NCBI GenBank assembly: GCA_964631325.1
Contig: CAZVWJ010000015.1
Coordinates: 1-51,438, forward strand
Source of the DNA: CAZVWJ01 sp964631325
Lineage (GTDB): Bacteria; T1Sed10-126
Direction: 5' to 3'
Length of the DNA stretch: 51,438 nt
Shown here: positions 15,260 through 23,534 of the stretch, piece after piece
Position numbering within the stretch: position 1 is the stretch's first letter
How the letters are laid out: each line of letters begins with the position of its first letter
Translations under genes and position numbers: made by a program
Notes under the pieces: generated by a model
Seen by the model: the letters and a program-made list of their open reading frames with translations, nothing else
Told to the model about the DNA's origin: nothing
Databases searched by the model: none

Positions 15260-16189
15260 TTATTGATAATTCAATTCTTCCATTACTTGGCCACAGATCT
15301 GCCAGAATTTACGGCGAGTTTCATCACCCAGTTTTTTGCGTCCTCTGCCAATCCGGCCGGGATCCGGGGATTCTACTTCCTTCATAATTTCCCGGGCCCG
15401 GGTAGCAGTTTTCTCTTTCCCTTCTTCCCGGCTAAGCTGTCCCAGCAAATCAGTCAGTGTTTTTTTCGGGTGTTTTACCAATTTTTCGTATTTTACCTCC
15501 GCGTATTTTTCAGGATACCGCTTGCCAAACCTGATTCCCGTGCTAACTCTTATTCCCCACCGCCGGATAACGTCCTCAACCTTTTCAGAAGTCCAGCTTC
15601 TCTCCTTCAAAGAAGCAACAGTATCAAGTCCATGCCGGACCAGGTGGATAAACTTACACTCCGGGAACCACTTCAGGAGGATATCCAGGTTATTGACGTA
15701 ATGAGGGGTTTTGCTAATCCAGTATTTCTTCCCGTCCATCTCAGTATGCCGGGCAAATAAAGTTTCCACATAATTTCTGAGGTCAGCGTCAGTCATACCC
15801 TCCACAGAATTCTGGAGAAATTCGTGCGTAACGTCCCGAAAAAACCCGGTTTCAAAATTTATATAATGTTCTCCGTGATCATATCTTTCATAACCTGCCT
15901 TATCTTCCGGCCAGACAGGATGCGGTAATTTCTTGGACCACTCGTAGGCGTAACGATCATAGTCTTTCAAACGCTCCTCCCAGCTCATCTCCTTTTCCTG
16001 ATAAAAGGAGCGGCAAAGTTTAATTACAAAATCCGTCTCGTAAATGGGAGATATTTCCGGATGATGACCGATCATATCCACCAGCATTGTAGTTCCGGAA
16101 CGGCCGGCACCACCGAGAAACATCGGCGGAAATTTCTTAATATTATTGGAATTAAACTTTGAGCCAGAATTAATTATGTTTTTATTCAC
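15260..16189 (-). CDS. Sulfotransferase family protein
   Basis: This is a 309-residue sulfotransferase. The phosphosulfate loop is FLGGAGRSGTTMLVDMIG (about 24-41), followed by the typical HPEISPIYETDF. The 3-phosphate motif is FIHLVRHGLDTVASLKERSW near the middle. The likely reaction is transfer of sulfate from PAPS to a carbohydrate or other acceptor. The N-terminal 20 residues are Asn/Lys-rich, and starting slightly downstream is possible. It follows the FecR-domain gene by 78 bases and precedes the 55-residue lipoprotein gene. It differs clearly from the 247-residue sulfotransferase at 9616; no PAPS synthesis genes are in the window. Confidence 0.88.
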   Translation of the reverse strand: MNKNIINSGSKFNSNNIKKFPPMFLGGAGRSGTTMLVDMIGHHPEISPIYETDFVIKLCRSFYQEKEMSWEERLKDYDRYAYEWSKKLPHPVWPEDKAGYERYDHGEHYINFETGFFRDVTHEFLQNSVEGMTDADLRNYVETLFARHTEMDGKKYWISKTPHYVNNLDILLKWFPECKFIHLVRHGLDTVASLKERSWTSEKVEDVIRRWGIRVSTGIRFGKRYPEKYAEVKYEKLVKHPKKTLTDLLGQLSREEGKEKTATRAREIMKEVESPDPGRIGRGRKKLGDETRRKFWQICGQVMEELNYQ

Positions 16190-16267
16190 CCGATTTTTTC
16201 TGCGCCACTTACAAGTTCAAGAGATTATTATCCTGATACTACCCAGAAATACATATACAAAAGTCAA

Positions 16268-18541
16268 TTACTCAAGTACCGGAATAGAGGACATAATTTT
16301 TAATTTGATCTTGTCCGGCTTGATTTCCAGGGCTTTCAGAAGGGAGACAAAACGTCGCCCGTCCCCGGAAACCATATTCAATGCGTAAAACCAGCCGGGT
16401 TTAATCCTGGTAACTTGTTGGTAAAGACTTGAAGAAAGACCCGGAATAGGAAAGACTTTGGCAAGGCTTTTTGTATTAAGGCGAAAAATCCCGCCTTTCT
16501 GTATCGCATTACTCCGGCGAAAGGCCCACAGGGCTTCCCGTCCTCGACGCGATTTTAATACCCACACCTGCTTGTCCCCGCCCCGGGAGCTTAGTGTCCT
16601 CAGGTTCAGGGAAGTGCGCGGTGCGATTTTAATTGCTCTGGTATTAAAAGCATAAAGAAACTCGCTGAACCCGGTAATACGACTCAATTTAAACTTACGA
16701 TGGATATCCGGAGTAAAAATCAGTTCCAGATCAGGACTGACCAGTTTGAAATGGTGGCCGGATATTGAGTGCTTCCCCTGGATTTCGAGTGAAAAACTTG
16801 CTTTCCCTCGTCCCTCTTTTACCACAAAATCCTGATGGCTGTAGAACAACTGCAAATTTTCAGTCTGTCTAAACAACTCCCGAAAATAAGTTAACATCCC
16901 CTGTATTTTTTTCGCTTGGCCCCCGGCTGTTTTAAAACGTAGATTCTGATGGATAATCCCCTTCAGTGCGGTTAAATCCTGGAGTGAAACAGCTTCCCAG
17001 AAATTAACCGTTTGTCTTCTCAAATGTTGTTTGACGGGTAAATTGTGATAAATAATTTTTCCAGGTTTATAAACAGAGCCGATTATAGTATCCCCGGTCC
17101 AAGCAATAAGCCAGGGAATGACTACCTGTTCCGACTTTGAGCTCAGGTTAATTCGGGCTTCCCAGTCTCTGTCTTCGGAAACCTGTTCCCAGGTAATTCC
17201 CCGGTTCAAACTAATTGCCACGCCCTTAACTTGTTGTTTTGAGCGAACTGTGCCTAAAAGTCGAAGAACCGAGCCCTCATTGAGCTGATTACTAAAAACA
17301 TGAAGAGGAAATTTACCCGAAACGGCCGCCTGACCGGCCTCGGACAACACCACAGGGACTGTACCGGAATTATAGTTAACCGGCAGTATCTGTTCGGAGT
17401 CCGGATGCCGTAAAGTAAGCAAAAGATAGTGAGTATCCGAACGAGTTCCCGAATCATCGGCCGCTTGAAAGTACAACTTAATCTCTCTCTGTTGACCCGG
17501 TGAAACAGTATCCGGCTTTAATTCTACTTGCCATTTTTTTCTCCCCCGGATTGGCAGCGTTTCCCCGCCTCGACCAGCAGTAACACGGGCAAGCGTAGTT
17601 CCTTCTTCCCTGACTCGGACCTCGCCTTTTATGGCCAGAGTCCGGGGACGATAATAATCAACCCGGGCCCGGTAGCGATGTTCGCCGGCAGTATCAACAG
17701 CACTCTCGTCTACCTGCAGACCAGTGAATTCCGGTGGAAGCAACAACTCTTTTTTTGCCTCGGTTTTATTTTGCTCCATTTTTTGTTTCGATTCTTTATT
17801 TATCTGAGTCGTGGTGTCTGGGGTCCGAGCTCCAAAACCAACATTACCCCGGATACCCTCATTCAAATTAATAAACCGGGTAGGATCAAACAGACTGCGG
17901 AAATTTACTTCGCCCTCCAGAACTGAACAGGAAGTTTTCCCTTCCTCCACTTCACAGCTAAATGTTGTTCCCCGGACACCGGCAACAGCAGTATGTGATT
18001 CAAGTTGATAGCTAACTTCATGGTTCTTAATTTTGCGCAGAGAATTAAAAACTTTTCCCCTGTACATTTTTAGCTTAATCTCGTTTAACTGTTTCTCACG
18101 CACCCGTCTTAAGATTCCCTGCCGATCAATCTGAGTCGACTGCTTTCTTATTAGCTTTTCAACTTTTATTTCTGTTTTTTCGGTCAACTCCACCAGGCTT
18201 ATCCCCGGTATCTCCAATTTGAGCTCATCTTTTTCCTCAGTAACGATTCGAGCCCCCTTATGTAATTCCATTCCTTTTTTCGCCGGCACCCATTTTTTAG
18301 CATCTTCTCGGAGAACATAAGGTTTCCCTCGGGCAGAAATTATTTTGAGAGAAAGTTCGGGTAGTTTAACTTTGCCGGTACGCAGGTAGGAAAGACCTCG
18401 TTTTTTGTCTAACTCCAGGTTTTGATTTGTTTCCATCGAGCGGGCGGACAGAAAAGTGGGATTAGTGATAATCAAACATACCCCTATAAGAATTGACGCT
18501 ATACCTTTAGCCGCAGGCAAAATATAAGAAAAATTTTTCAT
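16268..18541 (-). CDS. FecR-domain exported protein
   Basis: This large 757-residue exported protein has an N-terminal signal segment (about 8-33, ending LSAR). A FecR-like beta-rich domain (about 60-235) includes GARIVTEEKDELKLEIPG and the diagnostic HTAVAGVRGTTFSCEV. Next come beta-sandwich-like stretches (about 270-470, with GTVRSKQQVKGVAISLNRG). An NTF2-like segment follows (about 500-620: VNFWEAVSLQDLTALKGIIH, GMLTYFRELFRQ). Two Cys in the FecR part could form a disulfide. The start codon overlaps the OmpA-like stop by four bases (ATGA). It is not a classical FecR, having no TonB receptor or sigma factor nearby. The role is unknown, probably a periplasmic or surface scaffold. Confidence 0.75.
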   Translation of the reverse strand: MKNFSYILPAAKGIASILIGVCLIITNPTFLSARSMETNQNLELDKKRGLSYLRTGKVKLPELSLKIISARGKPYVLREDAKKWVPAKKGMELHKGARIVTEEKDELKLEIPGISLVELTEKTEIKVEKLIRKQSTQIDRQGILRRVREKQLNEIKLKMYRGKVFNSLRKIKNHEVSYQLESHTAVAGVRGTTFSCEVEEGKTSCSVLEGEVNFRSLFDPTRFINLNEGIRGNVGFGARTPDTTTQINKESKQKMEQNKTEAKKELLLPPEFTGLQVDESAVDTAGEHRYRARVDYYRPRTLAIKGEVRVREEGTTLARVTAGRGGETLPIRGRKKWQVELKPDTVSPGQQREIKLYFQAADDSGTRSDTHYLLLTLRHPDSEQILPVNYNSGTVPVVLSEAGQAAVSGKFPLHVFSNQLNEGSVLRLLGTVRSKQQVKGVAISLNRGITWEQVSEDRDWEARINLSSKSEQVVIPWLIAWTGDTIIGSVYKPGKIIYHNLPVKQHLRRQTVNFWEAVSLQDLTALKGIIHQNLRFKTAGGQAKKIQGMLTYFRELFRQTENLQLFYSHQDFVVKEGRGKASFSLEIQGKHSISGHHFKLVSPDLELIFTPDIHRKFKLSRITGFSEFLYAFNTRAIKIAPRTSLNLRTLSSRGGDKQVWVLKSRRGREALWAFRRSNAIQKGGIFRLNTKSLAKVFPIPGLSSSLYQQVTRIKPGWFYALNMVSGDGRRFVSLLKALEIKPDKIKLKIMSSIPVLE

Positions 18542-19764
18542 TTCTGGCTCTCTGGTTTAATCTTTCGATCGGTCTGGAGTAATTCAAGAGGAAGTAATTT
18601 AATTTCAACTCTCCTGTTTAATTCACGATTCTCCGGCGAGTTGTTAGGTTTCTTAGGATGATAAGGACCAAATCCTCCGGCAACGAGCTGCTCACTATTA
18701 ATGTTAGAGTGAGCTTCCAAAAATTCCACCACATTAACCGCTCGCTGGGCAGAAAGTCCCCAATTAGATTGAAATTTTCCCCCGCTCACCGGAATATTAT
18801 CTGTATGTCCTTCCACCATAATCCGGTAATCTTCGAAATCACTGAGAATGGTAGTTAACTTCTTCAGGGTGGGTCGAGCCGAACTCTTTAATTTGGCTTC
18901 GGCCGGATCAAAAAGGATGGTACCTTTCAAAGTTACAGTCATCTGGCTGCCCTGCCGGGTCGTCTTGGCTTTTTTTACTTTTTCCAAACGCTCCTGAAGC
19001 TTTTCCAACTCAGTTTTTCTATTTTCAGTCAAAGACCGAACCGTCCGCAATTTCTGTTGCAGAGTGTCAATCCGATTATTTTTAAGCTTTAATTTATGCT
19101 GGGCAGTATCAAGCTGATCACGGCTGGTTTTTAACTTTCGTTGACAGGTATCAAATTGATCTTCTTTTCGGCTTAATTTTTTCTCCAGGGCATCTGATTT
19201 TTGCTTAAGCAATTTTTCAAGCTCAGAAAGCTGATCTTCTAATGACTCGATTTCTTTATTTTTATCAGCTAATTTTGACTTCATAGTCTTGAGACGGGTC
19301 CGCTGTTGGGGAACAGTCTCGCCCCGAAAAGATTTTAATCGCCTATTTTTTGTAGCCAACTTTTCTTTCAAAGTTTCTATTTTTTGTTTTCGGGTGGCGA
19401 GCAATTTATTAACCTCGGCCAGAGTTTTTCTGAGCCGTTCAACGGTGGGATAAACCGGGCGATCCAACTTATTTTTCTCAAGCTTACCTATTAACTTTTC
19501 TTGAGTAGCAAGGTGGGAACGCAAAGAGTTGTTCTTTGTCTGCAGGCGGGAATTTATTGATCCCAATTTCTCCAGTCGCTGCCGACAACTTTTTAGTTTT
19601 TTCTCTAATTTTTTGACCCGGGGCAAAGCTGTCTGAGTGGATTTTTTATCGCTCTTTTTTTCAGAGCCAGCCCACACTGTAACTGAAACAAAAGCCGTAC
19701 TGCAGAGCAGAAAGAATATCGAAACTTTCCCCCAAATATTAAAGTCGGAATAAGATGATTTCAA
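18538..19764 (-). CDS. OmpA/MotB-domain protein with long coiled coil
   Basis: The 408-residue protein begins with an export signal (about 12-32, FFLLCSTAFVSVTVWAGS). A highly charged coiled coil follows (about 45-265, rich in Lys, Leu, Gln and Glu). The OmpA-like peptidoglycan-binding domain is at about 275-395, with ILFDPAEAKLKSSARPTL, IMVEGHTDNIPV, NWGLSAQRAVNVVEFL and NRELNRRVEIKLLP. It probably sits in the periplasm and binds peptidoglycan, without the eight-strand barrel of OmpA. The start is TTG, five bases after the upstream lipoprotein stop. It overlaps the FecR-domain gene by four bases, suggesting translational coupling. Confidence 0.88.
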   Translation of the reverse strand: MKSSYSDFNIWGKVSIFFLLCSTAFVSVTVWAGSEKKSDKKSTQTALPRVKKLEKKLKSCRQRLEKLGSINSRLQTKNNSLRSHLATQEKLIGKLEKNKLDRPVYPTVERLRKTLAEVNKLLATRKQKIETLKEKLATKNRRLKSFRGETVPQQRTRLKTMKSKLADKNKEIESLEDQLSELEKLLKQKSDALEKKLSRKEDQFDTCQRKLKTSRDQLDTAQHKLKLKNNRIDTLQQKLRTVRSLTENRKTELEKLQERLEKVKKAKTTRQGSQMTVTLKGTILFDPAEAKLKSSARPTLKKLTTILSDFEDYRIMVEGHTDNIPVSGGKFQSNWGLSAQRAVNVVEFLEAHSNINSEQLVAGGFGPYHPKKPNNSPENRELNRRVEIKLLPLELLQTDRKIKPESQK

Positions 19765-19769
19765 AGTAC

Positions 19770-20528
19770 TTATTCGGTGTCTCCGGGCACAGATTTAATC
19801 GGCGTATCAGCGGGTTGTTTGTAAAGAGAAGATTCAACTTCTGTATCCTCTTCAATACTCGTATCCGCCCCCACTTCACCAACTCCCGAAAATCCTTCGG
19901 AAGTGGGCAAAGCAGAACTATCAGAAGAGCTTGTAGCTTCCTCCGAAGTATCAATTAAACCAGTATCTACGGCTTCTTTTACTTTTTTCTTAGACGATTG
20001 AATTTCTGGGTCAGCTTCTTTGTCTGATACCACCGGAGCAGATTTTTTGTTTTTATCAGGCGAAGATTCAAAGTTCTTGAACTGGCGCTGATTTTCCAGG
20101 GTTGCACTGATAGAATCAAAAATCGACTGAACCTTTTTAGCATACACGGGGTTCCAGGTAATTTCAGTTTTTGAAGTAACTTTTCCACCATCAACTTCAA
20201 GCTGATAGATCCTCGTTAAAACTCTGGTTCGATTGCGCAAATCCAAGAAATTCAAATCAAGCCGTTGCTGAGAAGAACTGAACCAGCCAGCATCAGGTCT
20301 TTTCTTTAAAACGAGCTTATCCTGTGCACGGTTGTCAATAAAATAACCGTTATTGATAAATTTATTAGCAATTAAACTCTGAACATCCTTGCGAGCCATA
20401 TGGATAGATTCAACGTTTAATTCGGGGCGACCGGATTGAGTTTCCAGGCGAAATTTTTTACCACACCCTACGAACATCCCACTAATCAGAAAAACAATCA
20501 ATGAAAGATAAATTTTCCGAGACTGCAT
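19770..20528 (-). CDS. Lipoprotein of unknown function
   Basis: The chosen start (MQSRKIYLSL) has AAGGTG upstream and gives 252 residues; an upstream in-frame extension of 45 residues lacks a signal and is rejected. The signal peptide ends in a lipobox FVGC (Cys near residue 22). Residues about 30-160 form an alternating strand pattern (QDKLVLKKR, VLTRIYQLEV, GGKVTSKTEITW), loosely like small outer-membrane lipoproteins such as BamC, but identity is not established. The C-terminal 90 residues are acidic, Ser-rich and probably disordered. It is the first gene of the lipoprotein, OmpA-like, FecR-like operon. Confidence 0.72.
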   Translation of the reverse strand: MQSRKIYLSLIVFLISGMFVGCGKKFRLETQSGRPELNVESIHMARKDVQSLIANKFINNGYFIDNRAQDKLVLKKRPDAGWFSSSQQRLDLNFLDLRNRTRVLTRIYQLEVDGGKVTSKTEITWNPVYAKKVQSIFDSISATLENQRQFKNFESSPDKNKKSAPVVSDKEADPEIQSSKKKVKEAVDTGLIDTSEEATSSSDSSALPTSEGFSGVGEVGADTSIEEDTEVESSLYKQPADTPIKSVPGDTE

Positions 20529-20581
20529 ATTAACACCTTCTTTTGAAAAATATGATATAAATTGTTGGATCATTAGCTCAA

Positions 20582-20610
20582 ATATTACCACCCACTCTAC
20601 TGTTTGACAA
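20582..20610 (-). promoter_or_regulatory. Sigma-70-like promoter for the envelope operon
   Basis: On the minus strand TTGTCA (20605-20610 in plus coordinates) and TAATAT (20582-20587) are separated by exactly 17 bases. The lipoprotein ATG at 20528 would be about 45 bases downstream of the transcription start. Confidence 0.6.
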
Positions 20611-20715
20611 GTATGAGTATAATTTTTCAGTGACAGGAACACTTCCATTAAAAGAAAGCCCACGTTAGAATAAGATGATTGGAATTATTTTCAAAAAAGT
20701 TTCAGGATTAAGATA

Positions 20716-21684
20716 ATGAATTTTACTAAGATTAAATCCAGGCTAATCAATTTTACAAAAAGACTCAGTAATTCTTTGCGGCATATTTTTTATACTCTGC
20801 CGCGGGAATTTAAAAAGGGGTTCTTCGAGAAGGGATTAATCCTGAAAGCGGCGGCGTTAAGTTACACCACTGTTCTCTGCATTTTACCTTTGCTGGCGAT
20901 TACTTTCTCGGTGGCAAATATAGCGCTGGCCCGGCTGGGACCGGATCAAACAAATAAATTAATTGATAATTTTTTGACTAAGTCAGTTCCGCAGGTCCGG
21001 CTGTTGAAGGAAAAAACACATGACCGGCTTGAGTCAAATATAGATAAAAAACTCGAACTTCTGCCGACAAAAGAAGAAATCCGGGAACGAATCAAAAATT
21101 TTATAAAATCAGTTGGGAGCGGTCAGGCGGGCTTAATTGGAACAGTTTTTCTTATTTTTCTTGCCGTTTCCATGGTAATTACCATGGAACACACCTTTAA
21201 CGACATCTGGGCAGTTGCCAAGGGGCGCTCAATGCTGGTCCGGTTTACCGTATACTTTACTGTGATTATTCTCGGTCTGATTTTTCTCTCTACGGCGATA
21301 ACTCTAACCGGCCGCTGGCAGAGTACTTTTCTGGCGCAATCGCTCAAAAAAATTCCCTATCTGACCCGGCTTTTTAATTTTCTCACACCGTTTGTTCTAT
21401 TTTGGGTTATCCTTTCCTTTGTCTATGTAGCTCTCCCCAATACCAGGGTTAAAGTTCTCCCCGCTATTGCCGGTGGTATCCTGGCCGGGACTCTACTACA
21501 GTTGAATAATTTGCTGAACTCAATCTATATTGTGAACCTCGTGATGGCGAGTAAAATATACGGCGGACTGGGAATTTTGCCTGTATTTCTGTTCGGGCTC
21601 TATGTTTCCTGGTTAATTGTCCTTGCCGGCGGAGAGTTTGCCTATTCTTTGGAAAAAATAACAGGGGAAAACATCCAGCTTTGA
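20716..21684 (+). CDS. YihY/BrkB family inner membrane protein
   Basis: The 322-residue protein has about six hydrophobic segments. The family's typical N-terminal motif is FFEKGLILKAAALSYTTVLCILPLLAI (about 36-62). A later one is ALPNTRVKVLPAIAGGILAGTLLQL, and the end reads FGLYVSWLIVLAGGEFAYSLE. The family was once called ribonuclease BN, but that activity belongs to another protein; the present role is unknown, possibly transport or envelope-related. An amphipathic, charged stretch (about 100-130, KTHDRLESNIDKKLE) lies between the first and second membrane parts, as in relatives. It is divergent from the lipoprotein operon and convergent with the ribonuclease D gene. Confidence 0.9.
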   Translation: MNFTKIKSRLINFTKRLSNSLRHIFYTLPREFKKGFFEKGLILKAAALSYTTVLCILPLLAITFSVANIALARLGPDQTNKLIDNFLTKSVPQVRLLKEKTHDRLESNIDKKLELLPTKEEIRERIKNFIKSVGSGQAGLIGTVFLIFLAVSMVITMEHTFNDIWAVAKGRSMLVRFTVYFTVIILGLIFLSTAITLTGRWQSTFLAQSLKKIPYLTRLFNFLTPFVLFWVILSFVYVALPNTRVKVLPAIAGGILAGTLLQLNNLLNSIYIVNLVMASKIYGGLGILPVFLFGLYVSWLIVLAGGEFAYSLEKITGENIQL

Positions 21685-21762
21685 GAAATATTTAATTTTT
21701 AAACCACCGTTCCCCGTTAAAAATTGCCTTGTCCGCAGCCGAATCCTGTTCCCCGGCTTCAA

Positions 21763-22900
21763 CTATCCAGCGTTCCGGATGACATCCAGCATCTGCTCGC
21801 CCAGTTTGTCAACCTGCCACGGCAGAATAGGCCGGAATGAAGCCAGTTCCTCGAGGGTCGCCGGCGGATCAGCGGCGATCTTAGAGACCGTGTCGTTGGT
21901 CGCGATGAACTCCGTCGGGATGGAGAATTTCTCCGCCTGGCGGTTCCGCCACTTTCGCAGGGCGTGGTACCGTTCCCGTTGTGCTCGGGGCGGCGGGTCA
22001 TGGGACGTGTTCGGTCGGTTCTTGCGCGGTATTTTGGCCGCCAGCGAAGCCTGCACGACAGCCGCAATAGACTCACCATGCTCTTCAATCAGCCGATTGG
22101 GGACCCCGGCTATGTCGTTGACCGCCTCGGGTGTGGTCGGCCTCAGCCGGGCGAGCCGAAGCAATGCTCCGTTTGGAAACAGGGTCACCGCCGACTGGTT
22201 CTTCTCTTTACACAACTCGTGACGCCACAAAAACAATCTCTTCAGGGCAGCTCGCCCCCGGCCCTCCAGCTTTTCACTTCCGTCAATTTTTCGCCAATCC
22301 CCCGGGGCAAACTTGTTTGCCTCAAATTCCACGCTTCTAGCCACATAGGCACACTGCTGCCTGCACGCTTCCAGCCAGTTCTCCCGTTCAAGCTCCTCCA
22401 TGAACCGCTTCCGAAGCTCTCCGAGGTAGCGAACGTCGGTTACGGCGTAACGGCGGGCCTTCTCGGGAACCGGCCGCGTCGTCCAATCAAACCGGTTGAA
22501 TTTCTTGCCCGTATCCACGCCGACGAGCTCCTCAAGCATCCACGTCAGGCCATTCTGTTCGGTGCCCAGAAACCGGGCGGCGATTTGCGTATCAAATATA
22601 TTCCGAACCCCGATACCATAATCCCGGTCGAGCTCCCCGGATGTCGTTGCGGGCCGCGTGAAGAATTTTGATGATAGAGGAATCCTGAAGAAGCTCAAAG
22701 AGCGGCCCCAGCTCACCGGCATCGAGGACCAGCGGATCAATCAGGGCCTCCCGGGCTCCGTCGGCCACTTGAATCAGACAGACCTTGGCCTGATAGGCGT
22801 GGAAGTGGTCACTTTCCGTGTCCACGGTCAGCGGACCACCGTTATTTTTTTCACAAAACTTCTGCAATTGTTCGGCCTCATCAATCCATATCGGTTCCAT
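21763..22900 (-). pseudogene. rnd: Ribonuclease D, disrupted by a one-base frameshift
   Basis: RNase D is a 3-prime exonuclease for tRNA maturation. The first frame (from 22900) gives the DEDD start VDTESDHFHAY (26-36) and reaches LHAARNDIR (80-88). The reading frame then shifts to continue ELDRDYGIGVRNIFDTQIA, the YAVTDVRYLGEL motif and HRDC-like C-terminal repeats. The shift falls in a four-base run at 22635-22638; removing one base restores a 378-codon protein. It may be a genuine mutation or a sequencing error. The gene is markedly GC-richer than its neighbours, suggesting acquisition by transfer. Both halves are well conserved, which favours a recent event or an artefact. Confidence 0.85.
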
Positions 22901-23068
22901 CTAATCACTCCGTGGCTGTGTTTGACCGTCAAAGTTAAGAATCACTTTCGTCATGTCTATGTCTGTGGTAGATATCGGGCAAATGCGGGTGAATAGGAAA
23001 AAGAACCCAAAATGAGAGCGTCAAGGGGCTTCACCCCCACCTAATCTCCCCTCAAGGGGGAGGGATGT

Positions 23069-23200
23069 CAGAACTTTCTAATGGATTGTCATTGCCGGGC
23101 TTGATCCGGCAATCCATAATTCAAAGATCGATGGATTCCGGGTTTCCGGCGCTTCGTGCCTCCACCCGGAATGAGGTTTTGGTGCCGTTAGAAAGTTCTG
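23069..23200. mobile_element. MITE with 13-bp terminal inverted repeats
   Basis: The 132-bp element is bounded by perfect inverted repeats CAGAACTTTCTAA (23069-23081) and TTAGAAAGTTCTG (23188-23200). It is flanked by the direct repeat GAGGGATGT (23060-23068 and 23201-23209), which looks like a nine-base target duplication. Inside are a palindromic GCCGGGCTTGATCCGGC unit and a second segment around CCGGGTTTCCGGCGCTTC. There is no transposase. A truncated relative lies at 88-231. The 371-base gap between the rnd and DUF6485 genes (22901-23271) otherwise holds only a short CTCCCC/GGGGAG hairpin near 23046. Confidence 0.78.
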
Positions 23201-23271
23201 GAGGGATGTTAGAATGGAAATTGTTGCACTTAATAGTTGAATCCAAGAAAGTTAAAGTACGATACCGGTTA

Positions 23272-23484
23272 TTACCACCAGGGGCCGCGGTCCTCATAAG
23301 TCTGGATGAAATTTTCCACCGAACGATCATAGGACTGCTCGACGTCGTCGGGAAATAAGCAGGCGGGCAGTTGGCCCATTTTCCAGTGATACTGGATACA
23401 CTCACAACATTTTCCTTCGCGGGGACAGCCGGCATAAGTACAATTACAAAATTCCTTGTTCTGCTCAATGTTTGGACAACTCAC
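23272..23484 (-). CDS. Cys-rich small protein, DUF6485-like
   Basis: This 70-residue protein carries eight cysteines. Seven lie in its N-terminal 35 residues (SCPNIEQNKEFCNCTYAGCP and REGKCCECIQYHW). The arrangement suggests metal, probably zinc or Fe-S, binding. The start is GTG with AAAGGAG about 11 bases upstream. The C-terminal half (LPACLFPDDVEQSYDRSVENF) is like the DUF6485 family of small proteins of unknown function. It lies 50 bases after the nitronate monooxygenase-type gene on the same strand and may be co-transcribed with it. Confidence 0.75.
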   Translation of the reverse strand: MSCPNIEQNKEFCNCTYAGCPREGKCCECIQYHWKMGQLPACLFPDDVEQSYDRSVENFIQTYEDRGPWW

Positions 23485-23534
23485 AAGTGATCAAGCTCCT
23501 TTCCTGTCAGGAGATATAAGTGGAAAATGATTTA

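Noticed and set aside
20529..20663. 45-residue N-terminal extension of the 19770 lipoprotein
   Set aside because: It would place the lipobox signal peptide internally and would start upstream of the promoter at 20582-20610; the ATG at 20528 has its own ribosome site.
21694..21725. AATTTTTAA/TTAAAAATT inverted repeat between convergent brkB and rnd, considered as a bidirectional terminator
   Set aside because: The stem is purely A-T and too weak to call a factor-independent terminator, although its place between convergent genes is suggestive.
21964..22671. 235-codon plus-strand ORF opposite ribonuclease D
   Set aside because: It is antisense to a conserved GC-rich gene, has no recognisable motif, and its length follows from low stop-codon frequency in GC-rich DNA.
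23065..23358. 97-codon plus-strand ORF across the MITE
   Set aside because: Much of it translates the repeat element (SLPGLIRQS-type peptide) and the rest is antisense to the Cys-rich gene.
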